A DNA stretch of 24,721 nucleotides from IMG/VR virus record IMGVR_UViG_3300034068_000061, positions 1-24,721 of that record, one strand, 5' to 3'. The notes below the pieces were generated by a model that saw nothing but the letters and a program-made list of their open reading frames with translations, was not told the DNA's origin and did not search any database. This stretch comes from a virus. The translations under genes and the position numbers were made by a program. The stretch's first letter is position 1, and every line of letters begins with the position of its first letter. Positions 6,607 to 14,222 of this stretch are shown here, piece after piece.

Positions 6607-8826
6607 ATGGAAAATAGTCTTTACATTGTACTTAATGATTACATACCTAAAAATGTAGTAACAACTAAAAACAAGAAGCAATCTTGGAATTATGGTTATA
6701 ATTCTGACTATGATGTGGTTGTTATATCTAAGGATGGAACTATAGGTGATGTGTATGAGATTAATAGCATAAAGGTTGCACTTCCAGCCACTCCTAAAAA
6801 GGTAGATGACATTGGTAATAAATGGAAAGCTAAAGAGTATCCATCTGAATTACAGAAGATTAAAACCATATTTGACTGGAACAGAAGGGATAACGTTTTC
6901 AAATCAAAGTATGTAGATTACATTGAGGGAGAGTTTGATAAACGTGATAATGGTTATTGGTTTATAAATAATGGTAAGCCAACATACATTACTGGAACTC
7001 ATTATATGTATCTTCAATGGACCAAAATTGATATTGGTCTACCTGACTTTAGGGAATCAAATAGAGTTCTTTACATATACTGGGAAGCTTGTAAGGCTGA
7101 CAATAGATCGTTTGGAATGTGCTATCTAAAGAACAGACGTTCTGGATTCTCTTTTATGTCTAGTGCTGAGGTATGTAATATTGGCACAATGGTTCGTGAC
7201 TCCAGGATTGGGATTATGTCTAAAACTGGTTCTGATGCTAAGAAGATGTTTACTGATAAGGTTGTTCCTATAGCTAGAAATTATCCATTCTTTTTTAAAC
7301 CTATTCAGGATGGTATGGATAATCCAAAAACTGAACTAGCATTTAGAGTTCCAGCAAGTAAGATCACTCGCAAGAACATGGATCAAGAAAACCAAGAAGA
7401 GTTTGATGGTTTAGATACTACTATTGACTGGAAGAATACAGCTGATAATAGTTATGACGGTGAGAAATTATTGTTATTGATAGAGGATGAAGCTGGGAAG
7501 ATTGAAAAGCCAGAAAACATACAGAACGGATGGAGAGTCAGAAAGACTTGTTTACGTCTAGGTAGTAAGATCGTAGGTAAGTGCATGATGGGATCAACAT
7601 CAAATGCATTGTCTAAAGGCGGTGAGAATTTTAAGAAGTTATTCAATGACAGCAATCCAAGGAACAGATCGGCAAACGGACAGACTAAAAGCGGTTTGTA
7701 CTCATTGTTTATTCCGATGGAATGGAATTATGAGGGTTATATTGACGAGTATGGATGGCCAGTTTTTAATGATCCTACTAAACCAGTAAAGGGTGTTGAC
7801 GGAGAATTGATTTATAATGGGGTTATTACTTACTGGAATAATGAGGTTGCTGCTAATAAGGGAGATGCTGATGCATTAAATGAACATTACAGACAGTACC
7901 CTAGAACGGAATCGCACGCATTTAGAGATGAGTCTAAGCAGTCGGTATTTAACTTAACTAAGATATATCAGCAGATAGATTATAATGACTCACTTATAAA
8001 GGACCACGTACTAACTAGAGGTTATTTTCATTGGAAGAATGGAAAGCTTGACAGTGAGGTTGTTTGGACTCCTGATCCTAAAGGTAGGTTTTTGGTCTCT
8101 TGGATACCCGAGCAGAACATGAGAAATAATGTAATAATGAGGGGTGGTAAGAAGTACCCTGGAAATGAAGATATTGGTGCATTTGGATGTGACCCATACG
8201 ATATATCTGGTGTAGTAGGTGGTGGTGGATCGAATGGTGCGTTACATGGAATGACTAAGTATCACATGGCAAAAGCTCCAGTTAATGAATTTTTCTTAGA
8301 GTATGTAGCTAGACCACAGACGGCAGAGATATTTTTTGAGGACGTATTGATGGCGTGTATTTTTTATGGTATGCCTATATTGGCAGAGAACAATAAGGCA
8401 CGATTACTTTATCATTTTAAGAATAGAGGATATAGAGCATACTCAATGAATAGACCTGATAAGCATAAAACAAAGCTATCAAAAACAGAGCTAGAGATTG
8501 GTGGAGTACCTAACTCCTCTGAGGATATGCGTCAAGCGCACGCATCATCAATTGAGACATATATTGAGGAGTATGTTGGTCTTGATACTGAGGGTACGTA
8601 TAGAGATCCTGACAATATGGGATCTATGTATTTTACTAAAACATTAGAGGACTGGGCTAAGTTTGATCCGAACGATAGAACAAAGTATGATGCATCCATT
8701 AGTTCAGGTTTAGCTATTATGGCTACACGTAGGCATTTGTTTACTCCAGAGAAAAAAGAATCGAAAATAAGTATTAAATTTGTAAAATACGACAATCGTG
8801 GTACAAGAAGCGAAATAATAAAATAA
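6607..8826 (+). CDS. terL: Terminase large subunit (DNA packaging ATPase/nuclease)
   Basis: A 739-residue motor that pumps DNA into the capsid through the portal and cuts concatemers. The ATPase half shows a variant Walker A loop at residues 174-182 (LKNRRSGFS, lacking the classical GxxxxGK spacing), Walker B LLLLIEDEAGK at 288-298 with catalytic E295, and a GSTS coupling motif near 329-332. The nuclease half (RNase H-like) shows GCDPYD near 527-532, giving D529 as a metal ligand, and AENNKARLL near 593-600 with E594. Arg-rich and acidic residues at 640-690 probably supply the third metal site. The N-terminal extension of about 130 residues and overall length are typical of crAss-like TerL proteins. 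The portal gene follows with no gap. Confidence 0.92.
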   Translation: MENSLYIVLNDYIPKNVVTTKNKKQSWNYGYNSDYDVVVISKDGTIGDVYEINSIKVALPATPKKVDDIGNKWKAKEYPSELQKIKTIFDWNRRDNVFKSKYVDYIEGEFDKRDNGYWFINNGKPTYITGTHYMYLQWTKIDIGLPDFRESNRVLYIYWEACKADNRSFGMCYLKNRRSGFSFMSSAEVCNIGTMVRDSRIGIMSKTGSDAKKMFTDKVVPIARNYPFFFKPIQDGMDNPKTELAFRVPASKITRKNMDQENQEEFDGLDTTIDWKNTADNSYDGEKLLLLIEDEAGKIEKPENIQNGWRVRKTCLRLGSKIVGKCMMGSTSNALSKGGENFKKLFNDSNPRNRSANGQTKSGLYSLFIPMEWNYEGYIDEYGWPVFNDPTKPVKGVDGELIYNGVITYWNNEVAANKGDADALNEHYRQYPRTESHAFRDESKQSVFNLTKIYQQIDYNDSLIKDHVLTRGYFHWKNGKLDSEVVWTPDPKGRFLVSWIPEQNMRNNVIMRGGKKYPGNEDIGAFGCDPYDISGVVGGGGSNGALHGMTKYHMAKAPVNEFFLEYVARPQTAEIFFEDVLMACIFYGMPILAENNKARLLYHFKNRGYRAYSMNRPDKHKTKLSKTELEIGGVPNSSEDMRQAHASSIETYIEEYVGLDTEGTYRDPDNMGSMYFTKTLEDWAKFDPNDRTKYDASISSGLAIMATRRHLFTPEKKESKISIKFVKYDNRGTRSEIIK

Positions 8827-11256
8827 ATGGAGAAATTATCAGTTGTAATTTATCAGTCACCCTTCCCTAATCAGATGGCTACAGATGAAGAGAAAGCCAC
8901 TACAGAATACGGATTAAGAGTAGGAAAAGCGGTTGAAGGGGAGTGGTTTAAAAGAAAAGCAAATACTTGTAGATTTTACGATCAATGGGGAGAATTTCAC
9001 CGTTTAAGATTATACGCAAGAGGAGAGCAGCCAATTCAAAAATATAAGGATGAGTTGTCAGTTAATGGCGATATGTCTATGATGAATTTAGACTGGACTC
9101 CTATTCCAATTATACCAAAGTTCGTTGATATTGTTGTTAACGGAATGAACGATAGGTTATTCACAATCAAAGCCGAGTCTCAGGACGTAATGTCCGCTGA
9201 GAAGAAGAATATATTCCAGGACATGATAGAGGCTGACATGATAGCCAAAGAGTTCTTACAATTAACAAAAGATCAGTTTGGAGTTGACGCATTTAATGTT
9301 GACCCAAATGAATTGCCAGAGAACGATGAGGAGTTGTCTCTTTATATGCAACTTAAATACAAACCAAGTGTTGAGATCGCAGAAGAGGTAGCTATTGATA
9401 CAGTTCTTAAAATGAATGACTATCCTAAGATTAAGAAGATGGTTGATTATGACCTTACTGTTTTAGGTAAAGCGGTTGTTCGTCATACATTCTTGATTAA
9501 TGATGGTTTAAAAATTGATTATGTAGATCCTACAAATTTTATCCATAGTTATACAGAGAAGCCAGATTTCTCAGATTGTTATTATTTTGGAGAGGTTAAA
9601 CAAGTTCATTATACTGAGCTTCTTAAAATTGATCCTACCTTAACGGATGAGCAATTAAATGAGATTAGAAATGCTGCATCTGCTTGGTATGACTACTTCC
9701 CTATCATTAGAAGTTATCAAGACAGCGCATTTTTAAATGAGGTTGTTACATTGTTATATTTCAACTATAAGACTCATAAGAATTTTGTATGGAAGAAAAA
9801 GATTCTTGAGAATGGCGGTGAGCGAGTTATTAGAAAAGACGAGTCGTTCAATCCTCCAGTTGAAGAAGGTGTTCCATTCGAAAGAGTAGAAGCAGTTCGT
9901 GACGTTTGGTACGATGGTATATTAGTTGGTGGATCAAACATTGTGTTGAAATGGGAGATGATGAAGAATATGGTTCGTCCAAAATCAGCATCACAAATGG
10001 CTCTACCTAACTATGTGGTATTTTCACCAAGAATGTATAAAGGAAACTCTGAGTCTTTAGTTAGACGTATGATTCCTTTTGCTGATCAGATTCAGTTGAC
10101 TCACTTAAAATTACAGCAAGTAATGGCAAGAGTAGTTCCTGATGGGGTGTTTATTGATGCTGATGGTATTAATGAAGTTGACCTTGGAACTGGAGCAGCA
10201 TATAATCCAGAGGATGCATTAAAGATGTATTTCCAAACTGGTAGTGTTATCGGTAGAAGCTACACTCAAGATGGTGACTTTAATAATGCAAGAATTCCTA
10301 TTCAAGAGTTAAACTCTAATAGTGGTCAGTCTAAGATGGCAGCATTGATTGGTAACTATAACCACTATCTAAATATGATACGTGATGTTACTGGTATTAA
10401 TGAGGTTAGAGATGGATCGACACCAAATCCAGATGCATTAGTTGGGGTTCAAAAATTAGCTGCATTAAGTTCAAATACCGCAACAAGACACATTCTTGAG
10501 GGCGGTTTATCTATGACTAAAAAATTAGCTGAATGTATTTCGGTTAGAATTGCGGACATTTTAGAGTACGCTGATTTTGCTGAGGAGTTCGCTATGCAGA
10601 TAGGTAAATATAACGTTGCGATATTAGACGATGTTCGTGAGTTGTACTTGCATGACTTCGGTATCTTTATAGAGGTATCTCCAGATGAGGAGCAAAGACA
10701 AATGCTTGAGGCTAATATTCAAGTTTCGTTACAACAACAAACAATTGACTTAGAGGATGCTATTGACATTAGAATGATCAATAATATTAAGCTGGCAAAT
10801 GAGATGCTTAAAGTTAAGAGAAAGAAAAGAATGGAGCAAAAGCAAAAGGAAACAGAAATGAATTTCCAGATGCAGATGCAAACTAATCTACAGTCTCAAC
10901 AAGCAGCTGCTGAATCTAAAGCTCAAATGATACAGCTAGAAGCTCAATCTAAAATACAGTTAAGAGAAGCTGAAATGAATTTTGCTGTACAACAAATGCA
11001 AGCAGAGGCTCAAATAAAGGCTCAGTTAATGGATAAAGAGTTCCAGTATAATATGGCATTGAAAGGTGTTGATACTGAGAATTTGATGAAGCGTGAAGAT
11101 AAAAAAGAAGAAGCAAAAGATAAACGTGTAGATCTTCAAGCTACAAGACAGTCAGAGCTTATTAATCAAAGAAAGAACAATCTACCTCCATTAAATTTCG
11201 AATCAACAGAGGATTCTTTAGATGGTTTTGATTTAGAATCATTTGGACCTAAATAA
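8827..11256 (+). CDS. Portal protein with long helical C-terminal barrel
   Basis: An 809-residue protein, start codon directly after the terminase stop. Twelve copies would form the ring at the capsid vertex that DNA passes through. Residues 1-450 have the wing and clip features of crAss-like portals (for example NLDWTPIPIIPKFVDIVVNG near 90-115, YDLTVLGKAVVRH near 210, and the stem region RRMIPFADQIQLTHLKLQQ near 415). Residues 500-600 contain GINEVRDGSTPNPDALVGVQ and TATRHILEGG, typical of the crown-side helices. Residues about 615-780 are a very long Gln/Glu/Met/Lys-rich helix, which fits an extended internal barrel. It ends in a short acidic tail. Family call rests on recollection of crAss-like portal sequence; confidence in portal function is high. 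Confidence 0.9.
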   Translation: MEKLSVVIYQSPFPNQMATDEEKATTEYGLRVGKAVEGEWFKRKANTCRFYDQWGEFHRLRLYARGEQPIQKYKDELSVNGDMSMMNLDWTPIPIIPKFVDIVVNGMNDRLFTIKAESQDVMSAEKKNIFQDMIEADMIAKEFLQLTKDQFGVDAFNVDPNELPENDEELSLYMQLKYKPSVEIAEEVAIDTVLKMNDYPKIKKMVDYDLTVLGKAVVRHTFLINDGLKIDYVDPTNFIHSYTEKPDFSDCYYFGEVKQVHYTELLKIDPTLTDEQLNEIRNAASAWYDYFPIIRSYQDSAFLNEVVTLLYFNYKTHKNFVWKKKILENGGERVIRKDESFNPPVEEGVPFERVEAVRDVWYDGILVGGSNIVLKWEMMKNMVRPKSASQMALPNYVVFSPRMYKGNSESLVRRMIPFADQIQLTHLKLQQVMARVVPDGVFIDADGINEVDLGTGAAYNPEDALKMYFQTGSVIGRSYTQDGDFNNARIPIQELNSNSGQSKMAALIGNYNHYLNMIRDVTGINEVRDGSTPNPDALVGVQKLAALSSNTATRHILEGGLSMTKKLAECISVRIADILEYADFAEEFAMQIGKYNVAILDDVRELYLHDFGIFIEVSPDEEQRQMLEANIQVSLQQQTIDLEDAIDIRMINNIKLANEMLKVKRKKRMEQKQKETEMNFQMQMQTNLQSQQAAAESKAQMIQLEAQSKIQLREAEMNFAVQQMQAEAQIKAQLMDKEFQYNMALKGVDTENLMKREDKKEEAKDKRVDLQATRQSELINQRKNNLPPLNFESTEDSLDGFDLESFGPK

Positions 11257-11257
11257 T

Positions 11258-11356
11258 ATGTTTTTACATATAATAATTGGTATATCTATCATATTATATG
11301 CTTATGCACATAATTACGGTAAACGACTACAGTTACCGTATATTTGTTTACAGTAA
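11258..11356 (+). CDS. Possible 32-residue membrane peptide (doubtful)
   Basis: A short frame starting two bases after the portal stop: hydrophobic start MFLHIIIGISIILYAYAH, then a basic tail ending ICLQ. The close spacing to the portal gene and one membrane helix fit a small phage peptide. Against this, the frame overlaps three of the four TTACNGTAA palindromes and a promoter element, so the sequence here may be kept for DNA-binding rather than coding. Treat as a candidate only. Confidence 0.25.
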   Translation: MFLHIIIGISIILYAYAHNYGKRLQLPYICLQ

Positions 11357-11370
11357 GTAGTTTACTGTAA
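11314..11370. promoter_or_regulatory. Operator cluster: four TTACNGTAA palindromes
   Basis: Four 9-bp sites within 57 bases: TTACGGTAA (11314-11322), TTACCGTAT (11333-11341, one mismatch), TTACAGTAA (11348-11356) and TTACTGTAA (11362-11370). The central base is different in each, while the arms are kept. Start-to-start spacings are 19, 15 and 14 bases. They bracket and overlap a TATATTTG element, so a dimeric repressor or activator binding here is the simplest explanation. Confidence 0.6.
11339..11346 (+). promoter_or_regulatory. TATATTTG -7 element inside the operator cluster
   Basis: Exact TAnnTTTG match, overlapping the second TTACNGTAA site by three bases and lying just before the third. 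Transcription would start near 11353, within the third site, and run rightward through the intergenic region toward the scaffold and capsid genes. No -33 TTTG is visible. Confidence 0.45.
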
Positions 11371-11372
11371 AC
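11346..11372. repeat. 11-bp perfect inverted repeat
   Basis: GTTTACAGTAA (11346-11356) and TTACTGTAAAC (11362-11372) are exact reverse complements separated by GTAGT. It contains the third and fourth operator-like palindromes. There is no T-run on either side, so it is not an intrinsic terminator; a DNA-binding site or a 5' stem-loop of the rightward transcript is more likely. Confidence 0.7.
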
Positions 11373-11374
11373 TA

Positions 11375-11431
11375 GCTAATATATTATGCAGAATAGCTGT
11401 TTATCGGTTGTTTTGGCTAATATATTATACA
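11375..11431. repeat. Direct repeat GCTAATATATTATNCA, two copies 41 bp apart
   Basis: Copy 1 at 11375-11390 and copy 2 at 11416-11431 differ only at one base (G or A at position 14). Each contains the 10-bp palindrome TAATATATTA. The 41-bp period is close to four helical turns, which would put both on the same DNA face. Likely a second protein-binding site pair. Confidence 0.5.
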
Positions 11432-11476
11432 AAAGAAACCCACGCAGTTTTCTATTCGTCAATAGTCTTACGTGGG
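11429..11476 (-). terminator. Structured element with terminator form on the minus strand
   Basis: Outer stem 11439-11446 with 11469-11476 (8 pairs on the minus strand, including one G-U wobble that becomes a C-A mismatch on the plus strand), and inner stem 11452-11456 with 11461-11465 (CTATT/AATAG). Reading leftward the outer stem is followed by TTTCTTTTG (11438-11430). GC content of 11439-11476 is 18 of 38, high for this DNA. It could end minus-strand transcription or form the second domain of the RNA starting near 11580. One terminal wobble (11447/11468) favours the plus strand instead. Confidence 0.5.
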
Positions 11477-11516
11477 GATTTGTCATAAGTTATACCTTTC
11501 GGATTTCCTTTACACA

Positions 11517-11580
11517 GAAAAAGACCTCCGTAAGTGTGCCCGACTAGAACTCCAGTCCGTTATAAGCCTCAGAGGTACTG
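11517..11580 (-). ncRNA. Candidate minus-strand small structured RNA
   Basis: Predicted RNA of about 60 nucleotides read leftward. The closing stem pairs 11576-11570 with 11530-11524 (ACCTCTG with CGGAGGT, 7 pairs with one G-U). An inner hairpin GACTGG-AGTT-CTAGTC (11557-11542) has 6 pairs with one G-U. It ends in CTTTTT (11523-11518), like an intrinsic terminator. On the plus strand each of these wobbles becomes a C-A mismatch, so pairing points to the minus strand. GC content of 11521-11580 is 31 of 60, far above the surrounding genes. A TATATTTG element lies directly upstream on the minus strand. No known RNA family is recognised; tRNA was considered and rejected. Confidence 0.5.
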
Positions 11581-11585
11581 TTCCG

Positions 11586-11593
11586 CAAATATA
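11586..11593 (-). promoter_or_regulatory. Minus-strand TATATTTG -7 element
   Basis: The plus-strand sequence CAAATATA reads TATATTTG on the minus strand. It would start transcription near 11580, right at the base of the structured RNA element. A TTTA sits 19 bases upstream, one base from the TTTG -33 consensus. It forms a back-to-back pair with the plus-strand element at 11605-11612. Confidence 0.45.
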
Positions 11594-11604
11594 AAAAATA
11601 TAAT

Positions 11605-11612
11605 TATATTTG
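11605..11612 (+). promoter_or_regulatory. TATATTTG -7 element for scaffold and capsid genes
   Basis: Exact TAnnTTTG match, 18 bases before the ATG at 11631, giving a short A-rich leader. Same element and similar distance as at 5305 and 15384. It likely drives the scaffold and major capsid genes up to the terminator at 14163-14200. No -33 TTTG is visible. Confidence 0.6.
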
Positions 11613-11630
11613 TAAAAAAAATATAATAAA

Positions 11631-12728
11631 ATGTCAGAAGAATTTAAAGTACGTGCTGTTGACTTTGAAGAAAAGTCGGTAGCTGAGATTGAACAACAGT
11701 TGCTTGATGAACACGCAGAAAAGACTGGAGCAGTTGAAGAAGAGGCAGTTGATACTGTAGTAGTCGAAACTCCAGCGGTAGTGGAAAGTCAAGAAATTGA
11801 GATTGATGATAATAGAGTTCTTTCATATATTGGGAAAAGGTACAATAAGGAGATTACTAATCTTGATGAGTTATTTGAGCAAAGATCAAATAATGAGGAT
11901 TTAGATCCAGAGGTAGCAACATACTTAAAGTACAAGAAAGAAACTGGTCGTGGGATCGAGGATTTTATTCAGTTGAATAAAGATTACGATTCAATGGACC
12001 AAGATCAGTTGTTATTCGAATATCATAAAGGTGTAGATAAAGATTTAGACGTTGATGATATTAAGTTTGACCTTGAATCAAAGTTTGCATACGATACTGA
12101 TTATGATGACGAGAAAGAAATTAAGAAGAAACAACTGGCAAAGAAAAGAGAACTTACAAAAGCTAAGGAGTATTTTAACGGATTAAAAGAACAATACAAA
12201 GTTCCACTTGAGTCAAGGGAGTCTTTAGTTCCAAATGAAGAGAAAGAAACATACGAAGCTTACAAAAGTTATAAACAAGCTGCGTCACAAGCGGATGAGG
12301 AGCAACAAAAAAAGTCAAAGTATTTCTCTGACAAAACCAATGAACTATTCTCTGATAAATTCGAAGGTTTCGGATTCAACATTGATGAGAATAAGAAGGT
12401 GGTATATAAACCAGGGGATTCGACAGACTTACTTAAAGAACAATCTAATTTAGAGAACTTCGTATCGAAGTTTTTAAATGATGAGGGTTATCTTAAAGAT
12501 GCTGAAGCATTTCACCGTTCTATTGCAGTGGCATCAAACCCTGAGAAGTTTGCTAAATTCTTTTATGAAAAAGGAATGGCAGAAGCGGTAGGTAATGTAG
12601 CTAGAGAGTCTAAAAATATTGATATGACTCGTCAAGCAACACAGATTACACCGCCTCAAGGAATGAAGGTTACAGCTTTAGATGATGGTCGCAACGGAAG
12701 ATTAGTTATAAGGAATATTAAAAATTAA
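11631..12728 (+). CDS. Capsid scaffolding protein (probable)
   Basis: A 365-residue, highly acidic, helix-rich protein located between portal and major capsid genes, the normal place for an internal scaffold. Residues 1-60 are Glu/Val-rich and low-complexity. Residues 60-240 are charged helices with coiled-coil character (KEIKKKQLAKKRELTKAKEY near 165). The C-terminal part 280-365 is more mixed and ends in a basic strand (RNGRLVIRNIKN), fitting the capsid-binding end of many scaffolds. No protease motif is seen. Scaffold would organise capsid assembly and leave before packaging. Identification rests on composition and gene order, not on a motif. Confidence 0.75.
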   Translation: MSEEFKVRAVDFEEKSVAEIEQQLLDEHAEKTGAVEEEAVDTVVVETPAVVESQEIEIDDNRVLSYIGKRYNKEITNLDELFEQRSNNEDLDPEVATYLKYKKETGRGIEDFIQLNKDYDSMDQDQLLFEYHKGVDKDLDVDDIKFDLESKFAYDTDYDDEKEIKKKQLAKKRELTKAKEYFNGLKEQYKVPLESRESLVPNEEKETYEAYKSYKQAASQADEEQQKKSKYFSDKTNELFSDKFEGFGFNIDENKKVVYKPGDSTDLLKEQSNLENFVSKFLNDEGYLKDAEAFHRSIAVASNPEKFAKFFYEKGMAEAVGNVARESKNIDMTRQATQITPPQGMKVTALDDGRNGRLVIRNIKN

Positions 12729-12742
12729 AAACAAAAAACAAA

Positions 12743-14152
12743 ATGGCTGGAACAATCGCAGCGAACCCAGGTGTATCAATTACACCTAGCGCAGTAAAGG
12801 CAACATTGCCTTCAAATTACATTACAAACTTTGATTTCTTGAATCAGTATTTACCAGATACTTACGAGAAAGAATTCGAACGTTACGGTAATCGCTCTAT
12901 CGCATCATTCTTAAGAATGGTTGGAGCTGAGTTACCATCTAACTCTGACTTGATCAAATGGGCAGAGCAAGGTCGTTTACACACTAAGTATACTGCTTGT
13001 TCTATCGCTTATGGACCAAATAATGATACAGCTGTATTAACAGTTGCTGATGCTGGAATTACTGCTTGTAACTTTAGAGTTGGTCAAACAGTTTTCTTAT
13101 CGTCTAACGTTAACTCAGCACAGTCTGATAAAGCTATCGTTACAGCAGTATCTGCTTTAACATTTGACGTTGCTTATTATGCAGCAGCTGGTGGTACAAT
13201 CACTGACTCTGGAAACAACGATATTACAGCTTTCGTTTACGGTTCAGAGTTCAAAAAAGGAACTAGTGGAATGTCTGGTTCATTGGAAGCTCAAGATAGT
13301 TTCTTTGAGGTTTCTCCAATCATCATCAAAGATAAGTATGTAGTATCAGGTTCTGATATGGCACAAATCGGATGGGTTGAGGTTACAACTGAGAACGGAG
13401 CTACTGGTTACTTGTGGTACATGAAGTCAGAGCACGAAACACGTTTACGTTTTGAGGACTACCTTGAAATGACAATGGTAGAGGGTGTTCCAGCTGAAGC
13501 TAATTCAGGAGCTGCTGCACTTGGATTAAGTAGTGCTTTAGGAAATAAAGGAACAAACGGTTTATTTAACACAGTTGAAAGTCGTGGTAATGTTTGGTCT
13601 GGAGGTAATCCAACTACATTGTCTGATTTCGATACAATCGTTCAGCGTTTGGACAAACAAGGAGCTATTGCTGAGAATGCATTGTTCTTAAACCGTCAAT
13701 TCTCTTTTGATATTGATGATATGTTAGCTGCTCAAAACTCTTATGGAGTTGGTGGTACATCTTACGGTTTGTTTGACAACAGTGAGCAAATGGCATTGAA
13801 TTTAGGTTTCACAGGTTTCCGTAGAGGTTATGAGTTCTACAAAACTGACTGGAAATACTTGAACGATGCTACATTGCGTGGTGGTCTAGTAGGTGGTGCT
13901 GTAAATGGAGTTTTAGTTCCAGCTGGAACAACTACTGTTTATGACCAAGTATTAGGTAAAAACGCAAAACGTCCATTCTTACACGTACGTTACCGTGCTT
14001 CTGAAGCAGAGAACAGACGTTACAAAACTTGGATGACTGGTTCAGCTGGTGGAGCACAAACAAGCGACTTGGATGCAATGGAGGTTAACTTCTTGTCTGA
14101 AAGAGCGTTGTGTACATTAGGAGCAAACAACTTCTTTATCTTCAAAGGATAA
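12743..14152 (+). CDS. Major capsid protein
   Basis: A 469-residue HK97-fold capsid subunit. The N-terminal region (NFDFLNQYLPDTYEKEFERY followed by GNRSIASFLRMVGAELPSNS and QGRLHTKY) closely resembles what I recall of crAss-like major capsid proteins. Residues about 85-170 look like an inserted beta domain (NNDTAVLTVADAG, FRVGQTVFLSS, DKAIVTAV) over the axial domain, a known site of variation in this group. The rest carries long spine-helix and P-domain segments (YLWYMKSEHETRLRFEDYLE). Codons are noticeably richer in C/G-ending choices (aac, tac, cgt) than those of neighbours, as expected for the most highly expressed gene. Ends at a strong terminator. Confidence 0.92.
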   Translation: MAGTIAANPGVSITPSAVKATLPSNYITNFDFLNQYLPDTYEKEFERYGNRSIASFLRMVGAELPSNSDLIKWAEQGRLHTKYTACSIAYGPNNDTAVLTVADAGITACNFRVGQTVFLSSNVNSAQSDKAIVTAVSALTFDVAYYAAAGGTITDSGNNDITAFVYGSEFKKGTSGMSGSLEAQDSFFEVSPIIIKDKYVVSGSDMAQIGWVEVTTENGATGYLWYMKSEHETRLRFEDYLEMTMVEGVPAEANSGAAALGLSSALGNKGTNGLFNTVESRGNVWSGGNPTTLSDFDTIVQRLDKQGAIAENALFLNRQFSFDIDDMLAAQNSYGVGGTSYGLFDNSEQMALNLGFTGFRRGYEFYKTDWKYLNDATLRGGLVGGAVNGVLVPAGTTTVYDQVLGKNAKRPFLHVRYRASEAENRRYKTWMTGSAGGAQTSDLDAMEVNFLSERALCTLGANNFFIFKG

Positions 14153-14162
14153 GAATAAATAT

Positions 14163-14200
14163 TAACAGAGTGTCATCAGTGACACTCTGTTATTTTTTTT
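14163..14200 (+). terminator. Strong intrinsic terminator after the capsid gene
   Basis: A perfect 13-bp stem (14163-14175 with 14180-14192) with loop TCAG, followed by eight T (14193-14200). It lies 10 bases after the capsid stop. It would end most scaffold/capsid transcripts and raise capsid mRNA stability. Confidence 0.9.
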
Positions 14201-14222
14201 AGTAAAAATTAAATTATATAAA

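Noticed and set aside
11346-11372. Intrinsic terminator after the portal gene
   Set aside because: The 11-bp inverted repeat has no T-run on either side.
11517-11590. Possible tRNA on the minus strand (7-bp acceptor-like stem, CTTATAA loop, GTTC near the 3' side)
   Set aside because: Only 53 nt between stem ends, no T-arm stem around GTTC, no D-arm and no 5-bp anticodon stem.
12235-12453. Plus-strand 72-codon frame inside the scaffold gene
   Set aside because: Lys-rich shadow of an acidic coiled-coil gene; no separate start context.
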